This document shows, one piece after another, positions 1 to 4,987 of a stretch of DNA of 6,878 nt. Source of the stretch: an uncultured Clostridiaceae bacterium. GTDB lineage: Bacteria > Bacillota > Clostridia > Lachnospirales > Lachnospiraceae. The notes beneath the pieces were generated by a model. The model was not told where the DNA came from and did no database searches. It saw nothing but the letters and a program-made list of their open reading frames with translations. The translations under genes and the position numbers were made by a program. The stretch's first letter is position 1, and every line of letters begins with the position of its first letter. Where the stretch lies: assembly GCA_958441075.1 (NCBI GenBank), contig CAUCBQ010000113.1, forward strand, positions 1 through 6,878, read 5' to 3'.

Positions 1-462
1 CGGGACAACAACTCCATCCGTGTCAGCCGTTCTCTCAGGGATACCGCGTACAAAGCCCTCTATGCCAGAGAACAGCTCACCCGCCGCCACTCCAAGGAAC
101 CTTCCCTGATGGAAATCTCCCAGGAAATTGGTATTCCGGGAGAAGATATCACCTATGCCCTGGATGCCATACAGACTCCGGTCAGCCTCTATGAACCGGT
201 ATATACAGACGGCGGCGATCCCCTCTATGTCATGGATCAGATCAGCGATAAAAAAAATCTGGAAGAAAACTGGGTGGAGGATCTTTCTCTTGCAGAAGCC
301 ATGAAACGGCTGCCGGACCGGGAACGGCGCATCATTGATATGCGCTTTTTTGAGGGCAAAACACAAACTGAAGTGGCAAAGGAAATCCATATCAGCCAGG
401 CTCAGGTATCGCGGTTGGAAAAAAACGCCTTAAAATCCATGCGCGGCTATCTGAGCAGTTAA
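1..462 (+). CDS. sigG: RNA polymerase sporulation sigma factor SigG (sigma-G), 5'-truncated
   Basis: The reading frame is open from base 1 and stops with TAA at 460-462, giving the C-terminal 153 residues; about 105 N-terminal residues (regions 1-2) lie off the window, judged against the roughly 260-residue family length. The fragment opens with RDNNSIRVSRSLRD, the region 2.4/3 junction of sigma-G, followed by region 3 (about 15-60) with the block LYEPVYTDGGDPLYVMDQIS, which closely resembles B. subtilis SigG as I recall it and separates it from SigF. Region 4 (about 90-150) contains LPDRERRIIDMRFFEGKTQ and the DNA-reading helix-turn-helix around ISQAQVSRLEK. Sigma-G directs late forespore transcription. 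It normally follows sigE on the same strand; here it converges on sigE with one gene between. Its promoter is outside the window, and no clear terminator follows its stop. Confidence 0.93.
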   Translation, partial: RDNNSIRVSRSLRDTAYKALYAREQLTRRHSKEPSLMEISQEIGIPGEDITYALDAIQTPVSLYEPVYTDGGDPLYVMDQISDKKNLEENWVEDLSLAEAMKRLPDRERRIIDMRFFEGKTQTEVAKEIHISQAQVSRLEKNALKSMRGYLSS

Positions 463-499
463 TTCTGCCTGAAACATGGGATCTGAAGCCTTTAACCTC

Positions 500-528
500 T
501 TGTGCCTGCCATCCGGATGTGATACACT
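500..528 (+). promoter_or_regulatory. Candidate sigma-A-type promoter for the NYN-LOTUS gene
   Basis: TTGTGC (500-505) and TACACT (523-528) are separated by 17 bp, and the -10 is preceded by TGA, giving an extended TGn -10 element. It lies in the only intergenic space upstream of the 589 gene, about 55 nt before its start. Each hexamer matches consensus at only four positions, so the call is tentative. A second possible -10, TATACT at 532-537, has no matching -35. Read-through from sigG is an alternative, since no terminator is visible between the two genes. Confidence 0.35.
510..519. repeat. Perfect 10-bp palindrome in the promoter spacer
   Basis: CATCCGGATG is a perfect inverted repeat with no spacer and lies wholly between the candidate -35 and -10 of the downstream gene. 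Its position would suit an operator, but 10-bp palindromes can arise by chance and no second copy was seen in the window. Confidence 0.3.
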
Positions 529-588
529 GATTATACTTTTAACAGTCCCCGCCGGGGGTAATACTAGGAAAGCGGCAGAACACAGCAT

Positions 589-1572
589 ATGGAACAGAAT
601 GAACGCAGATTTGCAGTATTGATTGACGCAGACAACGTATCTCCAAAATATATTAAATATATTCTGGATGAGGTATCAGATATCGGAATCGCCACCTATA
701 AGCGTATTTACGGCGACTGGACGGATAACGAGAAACGGGCATGGAAAAATGTACTCCTGGACTGGTCCGTCAATCCCATCCAGCAGTACAGCTACACTAC
801 CGGCAAAAACGCCACCGATTCCGCTATGATTATTGATGCAATGGATATCCTGTATTCGGGAAATGTAGACGGCTTCTGTCTTGTATCCAGTGATTCGGAT
901 TTTACCAAGCTGGCCCAGAGGCTCAGAGAAGCCGGTATGTTTGTTATGGGCATCGGAGAACAGAAGACTCCAAAACCCTTCCGGGCAGCCTGTGATACCT
1001 TTAAGCTTCTGGAAATCATTTCATCTGAGGATACAGCGGAAGCAGCACCTTCCGGCAGAGGAAGGATCAGCGCCCTCACAGTCTCCAAAACAGAAGTTCC
1101 TTCCATTGACGAAATCCAGAAAACTATCACCGGTATTGACGAAATCCAAAAGGCGATCACCAAGCTTCTGATTGAAAATAACAGTCAAAACCAGCCCATT
1201 ATCCTGGCAAAAGTGGGGAATTTCCTTACCAAACGGTTCTCTGATTTTGACGTTCGCAATTACGGTTATTCCAAGCTCTCCACCTTTTTGGAAAGCTTAA
1301 ACAACAGTGATTTTCAGGTGGTAAAGCTCCATGGCGGCTACTTTGTCCAGGAAAAATCCGCCTCCACTGCCAAAGCAGATATTGAAAAAGAAATCATCCG
1401 TTTGATCCAGAGCAACAAGGGCCATGTAGATAATCTGAGCATTATCCACGAAGAGCTCAAAAAGAAATTCCCGGATTTTGACGTAAAGCAGTATGGCTTC
1501 AGCCGGATTTCCAGCTTTATCCGCAGCTTTGGAACCTTTAGGATTAAGGATAATATGGTGCAGCTGCGATAA
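589..1572 (+). CDS. NYN-domain putative ribonuclease with two C-terminal OST-HTH/LOTUS domains
   Basis: This 327-residue protein has an N-terminal NYN domain (about 6-145), a PIN-like nuclease fold of the LabA/DUF88 type. The acidic residues expected at the metal site are visible: D13 and D15 in LIDADN, D77 in ATDSAMIIDAMD with D83 and D86, and D102/D104 in SSDSDF. A linker of about 35 residues leads to two LOTUS/OST-HTH winged-helix domains (about 183-254 and 264-327), sharing the core DFDV-x-x-YG-[YF]-S-[KR]-[LI]-S-x-F. LOTUS domains are known RNA-binding modules, so an RNA-targeting nuclease is a reasonable inference; the substrate is unknown. There is no signal peptide or membrane segment, so it should be cytoplasmic. 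ATG 589 is the first in-frame start after a TAG at 565-567; the only Shine-Dalgarno-like run (aggaaag, 566-572) is too far away, so initiation looks weak. Any sporulation role rests only on its place between sigG and sigE. Confidence 0.85.
   Translation: MEQNERRFAVLIDADNVSPKYIKYILDEVSDIGIATYKRIYGDWTDNEKRAWKNVLLDWSVNPIQQYSYTTGKNATDSAMIIDAMDILYSGNVDGFCLVSSDSDFTKLAQRLREAGMFVMGIGEQKTPKPFRAACDTFKLLEIISSEDTAEAAPSGRGRISALTVSKTEVPSIDEIQKTITGIDEIQKAITKLLIENNSQNQPIILAKVGNFLTKRFSDFDVRNYGYSKLSTFLESLNNSDFQVVKLHGGYFVQEKSASTAKADIEKEIIRLIQSNKGHVDNLSIIHEELKKKFPDFDVKQYGFSRISSFIRSFGTFRIKDNMVQLR
1105..1161 (+). repeat. Two-copy tandem repeat, 30-bp period, inside the NYN-LOTUS gene
   Basis: Bases 1105-1131 and 1135-1161 match at 23 of 27 positions at a 30-bp period. 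They encode IDEIQKTITG followed by IDEIQKAITK, an in-frame ten-residue duplication at the entrance to the first LOTUS domain. It lengthens the leading helix or linker without breaking the frame. Confidence 0.8.
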
Positions 1573-1591
1573 AATCCTTCCTTTGCACTGC

Positions 1592-1637
1592 AAAATACGC
1601 CCCAGTCTCCGTATGCACGGAACCTGCGGCGTATTTT
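1592..1637. terminator. Bidirectional terminator between the NYN-LOTUS gene and sigE
   Basis: A perfect 10-bp inverted repeat, AAAATACGCC (1592-1601) and GGCGTATTTT (1628-1637), encloses a second hairpin, TCCGT-ATGC-ACGGA (1608-1621). The outer stem ends in a T run on both strands (TTTTT at 1634-1638 on +; TTTT from 1595 to 1592 on -). It lies 20 nt after the NYN-LOTUS stop and 28 nt after the sigE stop, so it can serve both converging transcripts. Confidence 0.8.
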
Positions 1638-1664
1638 TATACTCATGCTCTGTTCTTCAGCCAT

Positions 1665-2405
1665 CTACTCGAAACGGACAATCTCCTTTTTCAGTCTCTT
1701 CATAATCTTCTTTTCCAGTCTGGATATATAGGACTGGGAGATGCCGAGAAGATCAGCTACTTCCTTCTGAGTCATTTCCTCACCGTCCTCATCCGACAGG
1801 CCGTAACGAAGCTCCACAATTCTCCGCTCTCTTGGCTCTAAATGGCTGATGGCTGTGTTTAAAAGATCCTTCTCCACCTCATCTTCGATTCCCTGACAGA
1901 TCACATCCTCATCCGTCCCAAGAATATCCGAGAGCAGAAGTTCATTTCCATCCCAGTCTACATTTAAGGGTTCGTCGATGGAAACCTCCAGACGGGTTTT
2001 GCTGTTGCGTCTTAAATACATGAGAATCTCATTTTCAATGCACCGTGACGCATAGGTAGCCAGCTTGATATTCTTATCCGGCTTAAATGTATTAATGGCC
2101 TTTATGAGACCGATTGTGCCAATGGAAATCAAATCCTCCACTCCTACGCTTGTATTGTCAAATTTTTTTGCAATATATACAACCAGACGCAGATTATGTT
2201 CAATAAGGGAGGATCTGGCCTGGTGATCCTCTGTGCTTCCTAAAAGACCGATCATGCGGCCCTCCTCCTCGGCCTCAAGAGGCGGCGGAAGAATATCAGC
2301 GCCTCCGATATAATGAACTTCTCCCTGCTTCTGCATCAGCATGGTACGGAAACCGGGAGCCGTTTTAAAATGAAAACGGTTAGGTATGGATACTTTAACA
2401 ATCAT
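1665..2405 (-). CDS. sigE: Pro-sigma-E, mother-cell sporulation sigma factor precursor
   Basis: The 246-residue product matches sigma-E over its length: region 2 (about 70-133) with NLRLVVYIAKKF, DLISIGTIGLIKA and LATYASRCIENEILMYLRR, the linker block DEPLNVDWDGNELLLSDILG (144-163), and region 4 (about 187-241) with the helix-turn-helix LLGISQSYISRLEK. It drives early mother-cell transcription. The N-terminus is a pro-sequence ending at EVHYIGG; by alignment with B. subtilis, where cleavage falls between the two tyrosines of EVYYIGG, SpoIIGA would cut between H31 and Y32. The leader is basic (K4, R10, K14, R20, K26) but contains P8 and P17, unlike the amphipathic B. subtilis leader. The start is firm: AGGAGG at 2413-2418 lies 7 nt before ATG, and ATGA overlaps the spoIIGA stop, pointing to translational coupling. 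No separate promoter is seen; expression should come from upstream of spoIIGA. Confidence 0.96.
   Translation of the reverse strand: MIVKVSIPNRFHFKTAPGFRTMLMQKQGEVHYIGGADILPPPLEAEEEGRMIGLLGSTEDHQARSSLIEHNLRLVVYIAKKFDNTSVGVEDLISIGTIGLIKAINTFKPDKNIKLATYASRCIENEILMYLRRNSKTRLEVSIDEPLNVDWDGNELLLSDILGTDEDVICQGIEDEVEKDLLNTAISHLEPRERRIVELRYGLSDEDGEEMTQKEVADLLGISQSYISRLEKKIMKRLKKEIVRFE
2360..2379. repeat. sigE: Perfect 7-bp inverted repeat within the sigE pro-sequence codons
   Basis: CCGTTTT (2360-2366) and AAAACGG (2373-2379) flank a 6-nt loop. In the sigE transcript the hairpin begins 26 nt downstream of the A of the start codon. It is AT-rich, lacks a following T run and is not a terminator; an effect on early translation is possible but unproven. 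Confidence 0.4.
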
Positions 2406-3289
2406 CTTACTTCCTCCTGTTTTGCGGCGCCGCAGCTTTCCTGTCTCCTGGCACCGCTGTCTGCATTCTGTATCAGAACCTCATATTCTCCTGTAGGAGA
2501 AAGGGGCTGTTTCACCACAGCCACCAGAGGTTTCATAAGTGTATAGCAGTTTCCCTCCTGCTCCACTTTTATTTCATCCAATGTTACTGCCGGGAGAAGG
2601 CCTTCTCCTCCCACGCTGCGATAGGGCACATAGGTCACTCCCCTGACTTTGGGAGATAATTCTTCTATCACTTCCCTGACAGCCACATGAACCGGTCTGC
2701 CGCTTACCGGTTCTCTCAGGCGGTTTCCCGTATCAATCAGCCCCACAGCCGTATACATTCTGCTGCCCTGACGCAGAGTTACCCTGCACAGAGCCTTTTT
2801 CTGCAAAAGAGATACTGTAAGCCCTCTGATCCAGCAGGCTGCGCCAAAAACAGCTGCTGCACCTCCCACAATCATAAGCAGACCTGACAGATCTGGTATT
2901 CCCAATACCCTGAGAACACAGGACAAACGGAAGAAGAGCCCTCCGGGCTGCATCTGCTCTTCAAAAACCATCATGGCTCCGCCCAGGATTACGGCGGCCA
3001 GATAGATTCCTGCTGCCGCCTGTCCGATCTCCTTTATCCCTTTTACGCCAAATGCTGTCACTGCCATAGCAGCGCCTGCCGCCCCGTAGGTCCCAGCAGC
3101 CTTAAAAATAAGCGGCATCTGCGGAAATATGGCTGTTACACAGGACCAGACTGCCCCCAATGCCGCACCCCTCACGATCTGTACAGCCCCTGCCCGGTAA
3201 CAGAGTACCTGATTAACTGCTGCCAGCACCATCAGGTCCATTGCCATATTTACAGCAAATACTTCATCTATGTAGACTGTATAAACCAC
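2402..3289 (-). CDS. spoIIGA: Sporulation sigma-E factor-processing aspartic protease SpoIIGA
   Basis: The 295-residue protein has the SpoIIGA layout: an N-terminal membrane half with about five hydrophobic segments (about 10-29, 41-62, 64-81, 91-110 and 136-154) and a cytoplasmic C-terminal half with the aspartyl-protease motif LIDTGNRLREP (184-194, catalytic D186). In B. subtilis SpoIIGA sits in the septal membrane and, triggered by SpoIIR from the forespore, cuts the pro-sequence from sigma-E. The substrate gene follows directly with a 4-nt ATGA overlap. The start is GTG; a full AGGAGGTGA lies upstream, though AGGAGG is 14 nt from the GTG. The in-frame GTG inside that site is followed by a stop, and the next ATG would remove the conserved opening YIDEVFAVNMAMDL, so GTG 3289 is preferred. 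The last 20 or so residues are polar and not recognisable. Transcription should come from the Spo0A-type promoter just upstream. Confidence 0.93.
   Translation of the reverse strand: MVYTVYIDEVFAVNMAMDLMVLAAVNQVLCYRAGAVQIVRGAALGAVWSCVTAIFPQMPLIFKAAGTYGAAGAAMAVTAFGVKGIKEIGQAAAGIYLAAVILGGAMMVFEEQMQPGGLFFRLSCVLRVLGIPDLSGLLMIVGGAAAVFGAACWIRGLTVSLLQKKALCRVTLRQGSRMYTAVGLIDTGNRLREPVSGRPVHVAVREVIEELSPKVRGVTYVPYRSVGGEGLLPAVTLDEIKVEQEGNCYTLMKPLVAVVKQPLSPTGEYEVLIQNADSGARRQESCGAAKQEEVR
2413..2418 (-). promoter_or_regulatory. sigE: Ribosome binding site of sigE
   Basis: AGGAGG on the minus strand sits 7 nt before the ATG, inside the last codons of spoIIGA. It fixes the sigE start and supports the pro-sequence being translated as given. 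Confidence 0.85.
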
Positions 3290-3300
3290 TTATCTGGGCC

Positions 3301-3309
3301 TCACCTCCT
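3301..3309 (-). promoter_or_regulatory. spoIIGA: Ribosome binding site of spoIIGA, long spacing
   Basis: AGGAGGTGA on the minus strand is a nine-base match to the anti-Shine-Dalgarno sequence. The gap from its last base to the GTG start is 11 nt (14 nt from AGGAGG), longer than usual. No other in-frame start with an open frame lies closer. Confidence 0.75.
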
Positions 3310-3330
3310 ATATCAAGCTGTCCTGTGGAT

Positions 3331-3364
3331 ATTATAACGTTTCTCATATGCAAATACTGTCGAA
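3331..3364 (-). promoter_or_regulatory. Spo0A-dependent promoter of the spoIIGA-sigE operon
   Basis: On the minus strand a perfect TATAAT (3336 to 3331) has no usable -35 at 17 bp (CAGTAT at 3359 to 3354). At 22 bp there is TTCGAC (3364 to 3359), which is part of a perfect reverse Spo0A box TTCGACA. The B. subtilis spoIIG promoter is known for the same 22-bp spacing and for Spo0A sites overlapping the -35 region. The start of transcription would be near 3324, giving a leader of about 35 nt. The match in gene, spacing and box placement makes this a strong call without experiment. Confidence 0.8.
3358..3364 (+). promoter_or_regulatory. Spo0A box, promoter-proximal
   Basis: TGTCGAA on the + strand is an exact match to the Spo0A box consensus TGNCGAA. 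Read in the direction of spoIIGA it is TTCGACA, at about -34 to -40 relative to the inferred transcription start, overlapping the -35 position. Confidence 0.8.
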
Positions 3365-3389
3365 GGAAGGGGGAAAACAAAAAGAATTT

Positions 3390-3396
3390 TTCGACA
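3390..3396 (-). promoter_or_regulatory. Spo0A box, upstream
   Basis: TGTCGAA read on the minus strand is a second exact match to the Spo0A box, in opposite orientation to the proximal one. Box centres are 32 bp apart, close to three helical turns, so both would face the same side of the DNA. It lies at about -66 to -72 and its first T is also the last T of the ftsZ terminator tract. Confidence 0.75.
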
Positions 3397-3444
3397 AAAA
3401 ACCGGTGAAACGGATGATGCTGTACATTCATCCATTTCACCGGT
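3396..3444 (-). terminator. Rho-independent terminator of ftsZ
   Basis: The arms 3428-3444 and 3401-3417 form a 17-bp stem (outer part ACCGGTGAAA / TTTCACCGGT) with one G-T wobble in the transcript and a 10-nt loop, followed on the minus strand by a run of six T (3401 to 3396). It lies 22 nt beyond the ftsZ stop. It should insulate spoIIGA-sigE from vegetative ftsZ transcription. Confidence 0.92.
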
Positions 3445-3466
3445 CAAAGCGGTTTATTGAAATTGA

Positions 3467-4819
3467 TTATCTTTTATTTTTCAGAAAATCCGGGATATTG
3501 ATCTGCATTTCCTTATTTGCAGCAGGCCGGAAGGAAGGGGTCTGGTTCTGGGCCGGAGCAGCTGCGCTGCCTGCACTGCTGTTGTTTGCAGGTGCCGCTG
3601 CCGCGGAAGAAGCTGTGCCTGAGCTGAAGCTGCCTGTACCCTGTCCAAATCTGGGCGCTGTAAAGGAAGGTGCGCTGTTTCCTGCGCTCTGCTGTCCAAA
3701 GCTGCGGTTAAAGGAAGGCTGAGCCGGTCTTGTGAAGCCTGCAGAAGCAGTAGCTGCTGCTTCCGGAGCTGCCGGACGCTCTGTCTGAGCAGCAGATGCT
3801 GCTGCAGGAGCCTTTGCCTTAAAGTTTGTAAAGCCTGCCATAGCCTTTGTCACAGAGGAGGTGGAATTATGCTCATCCAGACCAGTAGCAATTACAGTGA
3901 TGCTTGCCTCATCCTGAGCATTTTCATCATACATAGCGCCAAAGATGATATTTGCGTCATCACCTGCCAGCTCCTGTACATAGCTTGCAGCATCATTTGC
4001 CTCGATCAGGCTGATATCACCGGAAATATTGATAATTACATGGCTTGCACCCTCAATAGTAGTCTCAAGCAGCGGGCTGGAAACAGCCTGCTTTACAGCC
4101 TCGATTGCCTTGTCGTCGCCCTTTGCCTTGCCGATACCGATGTGCGCAATGCCCTTGTCGATCATAACGGTCTGAATATCTGCAAAGTCCAGATTGATAA
4201 GTCCCGGAACATTGATCAGGTCTGTAATTCCCTGAACTGCCTGCTGGAGCACCTCGTCAGCTTTTTTAAGAGCATCCGGCATTGTGGTCCGGCGGTCAAC
4301 AATCTCCAAAAGGCGGTCATTGGGGATAACGATCAGAGTATCTACTGCCTGCTTTAAACATTCGATTCCGTTTAAAGCATTGGTCATACGGGCCTTTGCC
4401 TCGAAACGGAATGGCTTTGTCACTACGCCGACTGTCAGAATGCCCATATCCTTGGCAATCTTTGCAACAACCGGCGCTGCTCCGGTACCGGTTCCGCCGC
4501 CCATACCACAGGTAACGAATACCATATCCGCACCCTTTAATGCCTGGGAAATCTCCTCGGAGCTTTCCTCCGCAGCCTTCTCGCCCACATCCGGTCTTGC
4601 GCCTGCTCCCAGTCCCTTTGTCAGCTTCTCGCCAATCTGCATAGCTGTAGGAGCCTTACAGAACTGAAGGGCCTGCTTGTCCGTATTGATACCGATGAAC
4701 TCCACACCTGCGATGTTCTCATCAATCATACGGTTTACTGCATTATTGCCTGCGCCGCCTACACCTACTACGATGATTCTTGCAGCATTTTCTGACTCAT
4801 TTATTTTAATCTCTAACAA
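3467..4819 (-). CDS. ftsZ: Cell division protein FtsZ
   Basis: FtsZ is the tubulin-like GTPase that forms the cytoplasmic Z ring. From the TTG start it is 450 residues. Visible landmarks are the nucleotide-binding loop GVGGAGNN (19-26), the tubulin signature GGGTGTG (107-113), the PNDRLL segment (about 166-171) and the T7 loop NLDFAD (209-214) that completes the neighbour's GTPase site. The globular core ends near 320; a linker of about 115 residues rich in Ala, Ser, Pro and Gln follows, then the C-terminal peptide INIPDFLKNKR, which binds partners such as FtsA or SepF in the family. A start at ATG 4846 is possible, but AAGGAGG (4829-4835) is 9 nt before TTG 4819, the extra nine residues have no counterpart in the family, and MLEIKINESENAARI is the expected opening. 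It has its own promoter and terminator. No ftsA lies between ftsQ and ftsZ. Confidence 0.96.
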   Translation of the reverse strand: MLEIKINESENAARIIVVGVGGAGNNAVNRMIDENIAGVEFIGINTDKQALQFCKAPTAMQIGEKLTKGLGAGARPDVGEKAAEESSEEISQALKGADMVFVTCGMGGGTGTGAAPVVAKIAKDMGILTVGVVTKPFRFEAKARMTNALNGIECLKQAVDTLIVIPNDRLLEIVDRRTTMPDALKKADEVLQQAVQGITDLINVPGLINLDFADIQTVMIDKGIAHIGIGKAKGDDKAIEAVKQAVSSPLLETTIEGASHVIINISGDISLIEANDAASYVQELAGDDANIIFGAMYDENAQDEASITVIATGLDEHNSTSSVTKAMAGFTNFKAKAPAAASAAQTERPAAPEAAATASAGFTRPAQPSFNRSFGQQSAGNSAPSFTAPRFGQGTGSFSSGTASSAAAAPANNSSAGSAAAPAQNQTPSFRPAANKEMQINIPDFLKNKR

Positions 4820-4828
4820 GATACTTAT

Positions 4829-4835
4829 CCTCCTT
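4829..4835 (-). promoter_or_regulatory. ftsZ: Ribosome binding site that sets the ftsZ TTG start
   Basis: AAGGAGG on the minus strand ends 9 nt before TTG 4819. The upstream in-frame ATG at 4846 has only a weak GGGA before it and would place this site inside the coding region. Confidence 0.8.
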
Positions 4836-4942
4836 ATCCCTTTCATGCATCCCGGCTCTCAAAGCCTGCTTTTAAAAATGCATTTGTTCTCTTTTCTCCA
4901 GATGTTTCTTTGTATATATGTCATGCTTTTAGCCTAACTAAT

Positions 4943-4971
4943 ACTATATTTGATTTTATTAAAAAAATCAA
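4943..4971 (-). promoter_or_regulatory. Candidate sigma-A promoter of ftsZ
   Basis: On the minus strand TTGATT (4971 to 4966) and TATAGT (4948 to 4943) are separated by exactly 17 bp, in an AT-rich gap after ftsQ. Transcription would start near 4936, giving a 5' leader of about 117 nt before the TTG start. The -10 matches five of six positions and the -35 four of six. Confidence 0.6.
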
Positions 4972-4987
4972 CCCTGAATTTTGTATT

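Noticed and set aside
547..557. Small CCCC-GCC-GGGG hairpin before the NYN-LOTUS gene as a sigG terminator
   Set aside because: Only a 4-bp stem and not followed by a T run; at most a minor 5' leader structure.
792..1163. 123-codon minus-strand ORF inside the NYN-LOTUS gene
   Set aside because: Antisense shadow of the conserved NYN domain, with no supporting start signal.
3348..3722. 124-codon + strand ORF across the spoIIGA promoter region and antisense to the ftsZ 3' end
   Set aside because: It runs through the Spo0A boxes, the ftsZ terminator hairpin and the antisense of the FtsZ tail; it has no ribosome site or recognisable domain.
3869..4357. 162-codon + strand ORF antisense to ftsZ
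   Set aside because: Fully inside the conserved FtsZ core on the other strand; its length reflects codon bias of ftsZ, and it has no family resemblance.
4820..4846. ATG 4846 as the ftsZ start
   Set aside because: No ribosome site precedes it and the strong AAGGAGG would fall within the gene; TTG 4819 gives the family N-terminus.
4951..4971. Inverted repeat TTGATTTT/AAAATCAA after ftsQ as a terminator
   Set aside because: It is purely AT-rich with few G-C pairs, has no T run after it on the minus strand, and coincides with the better-supported ftsZ promoter.
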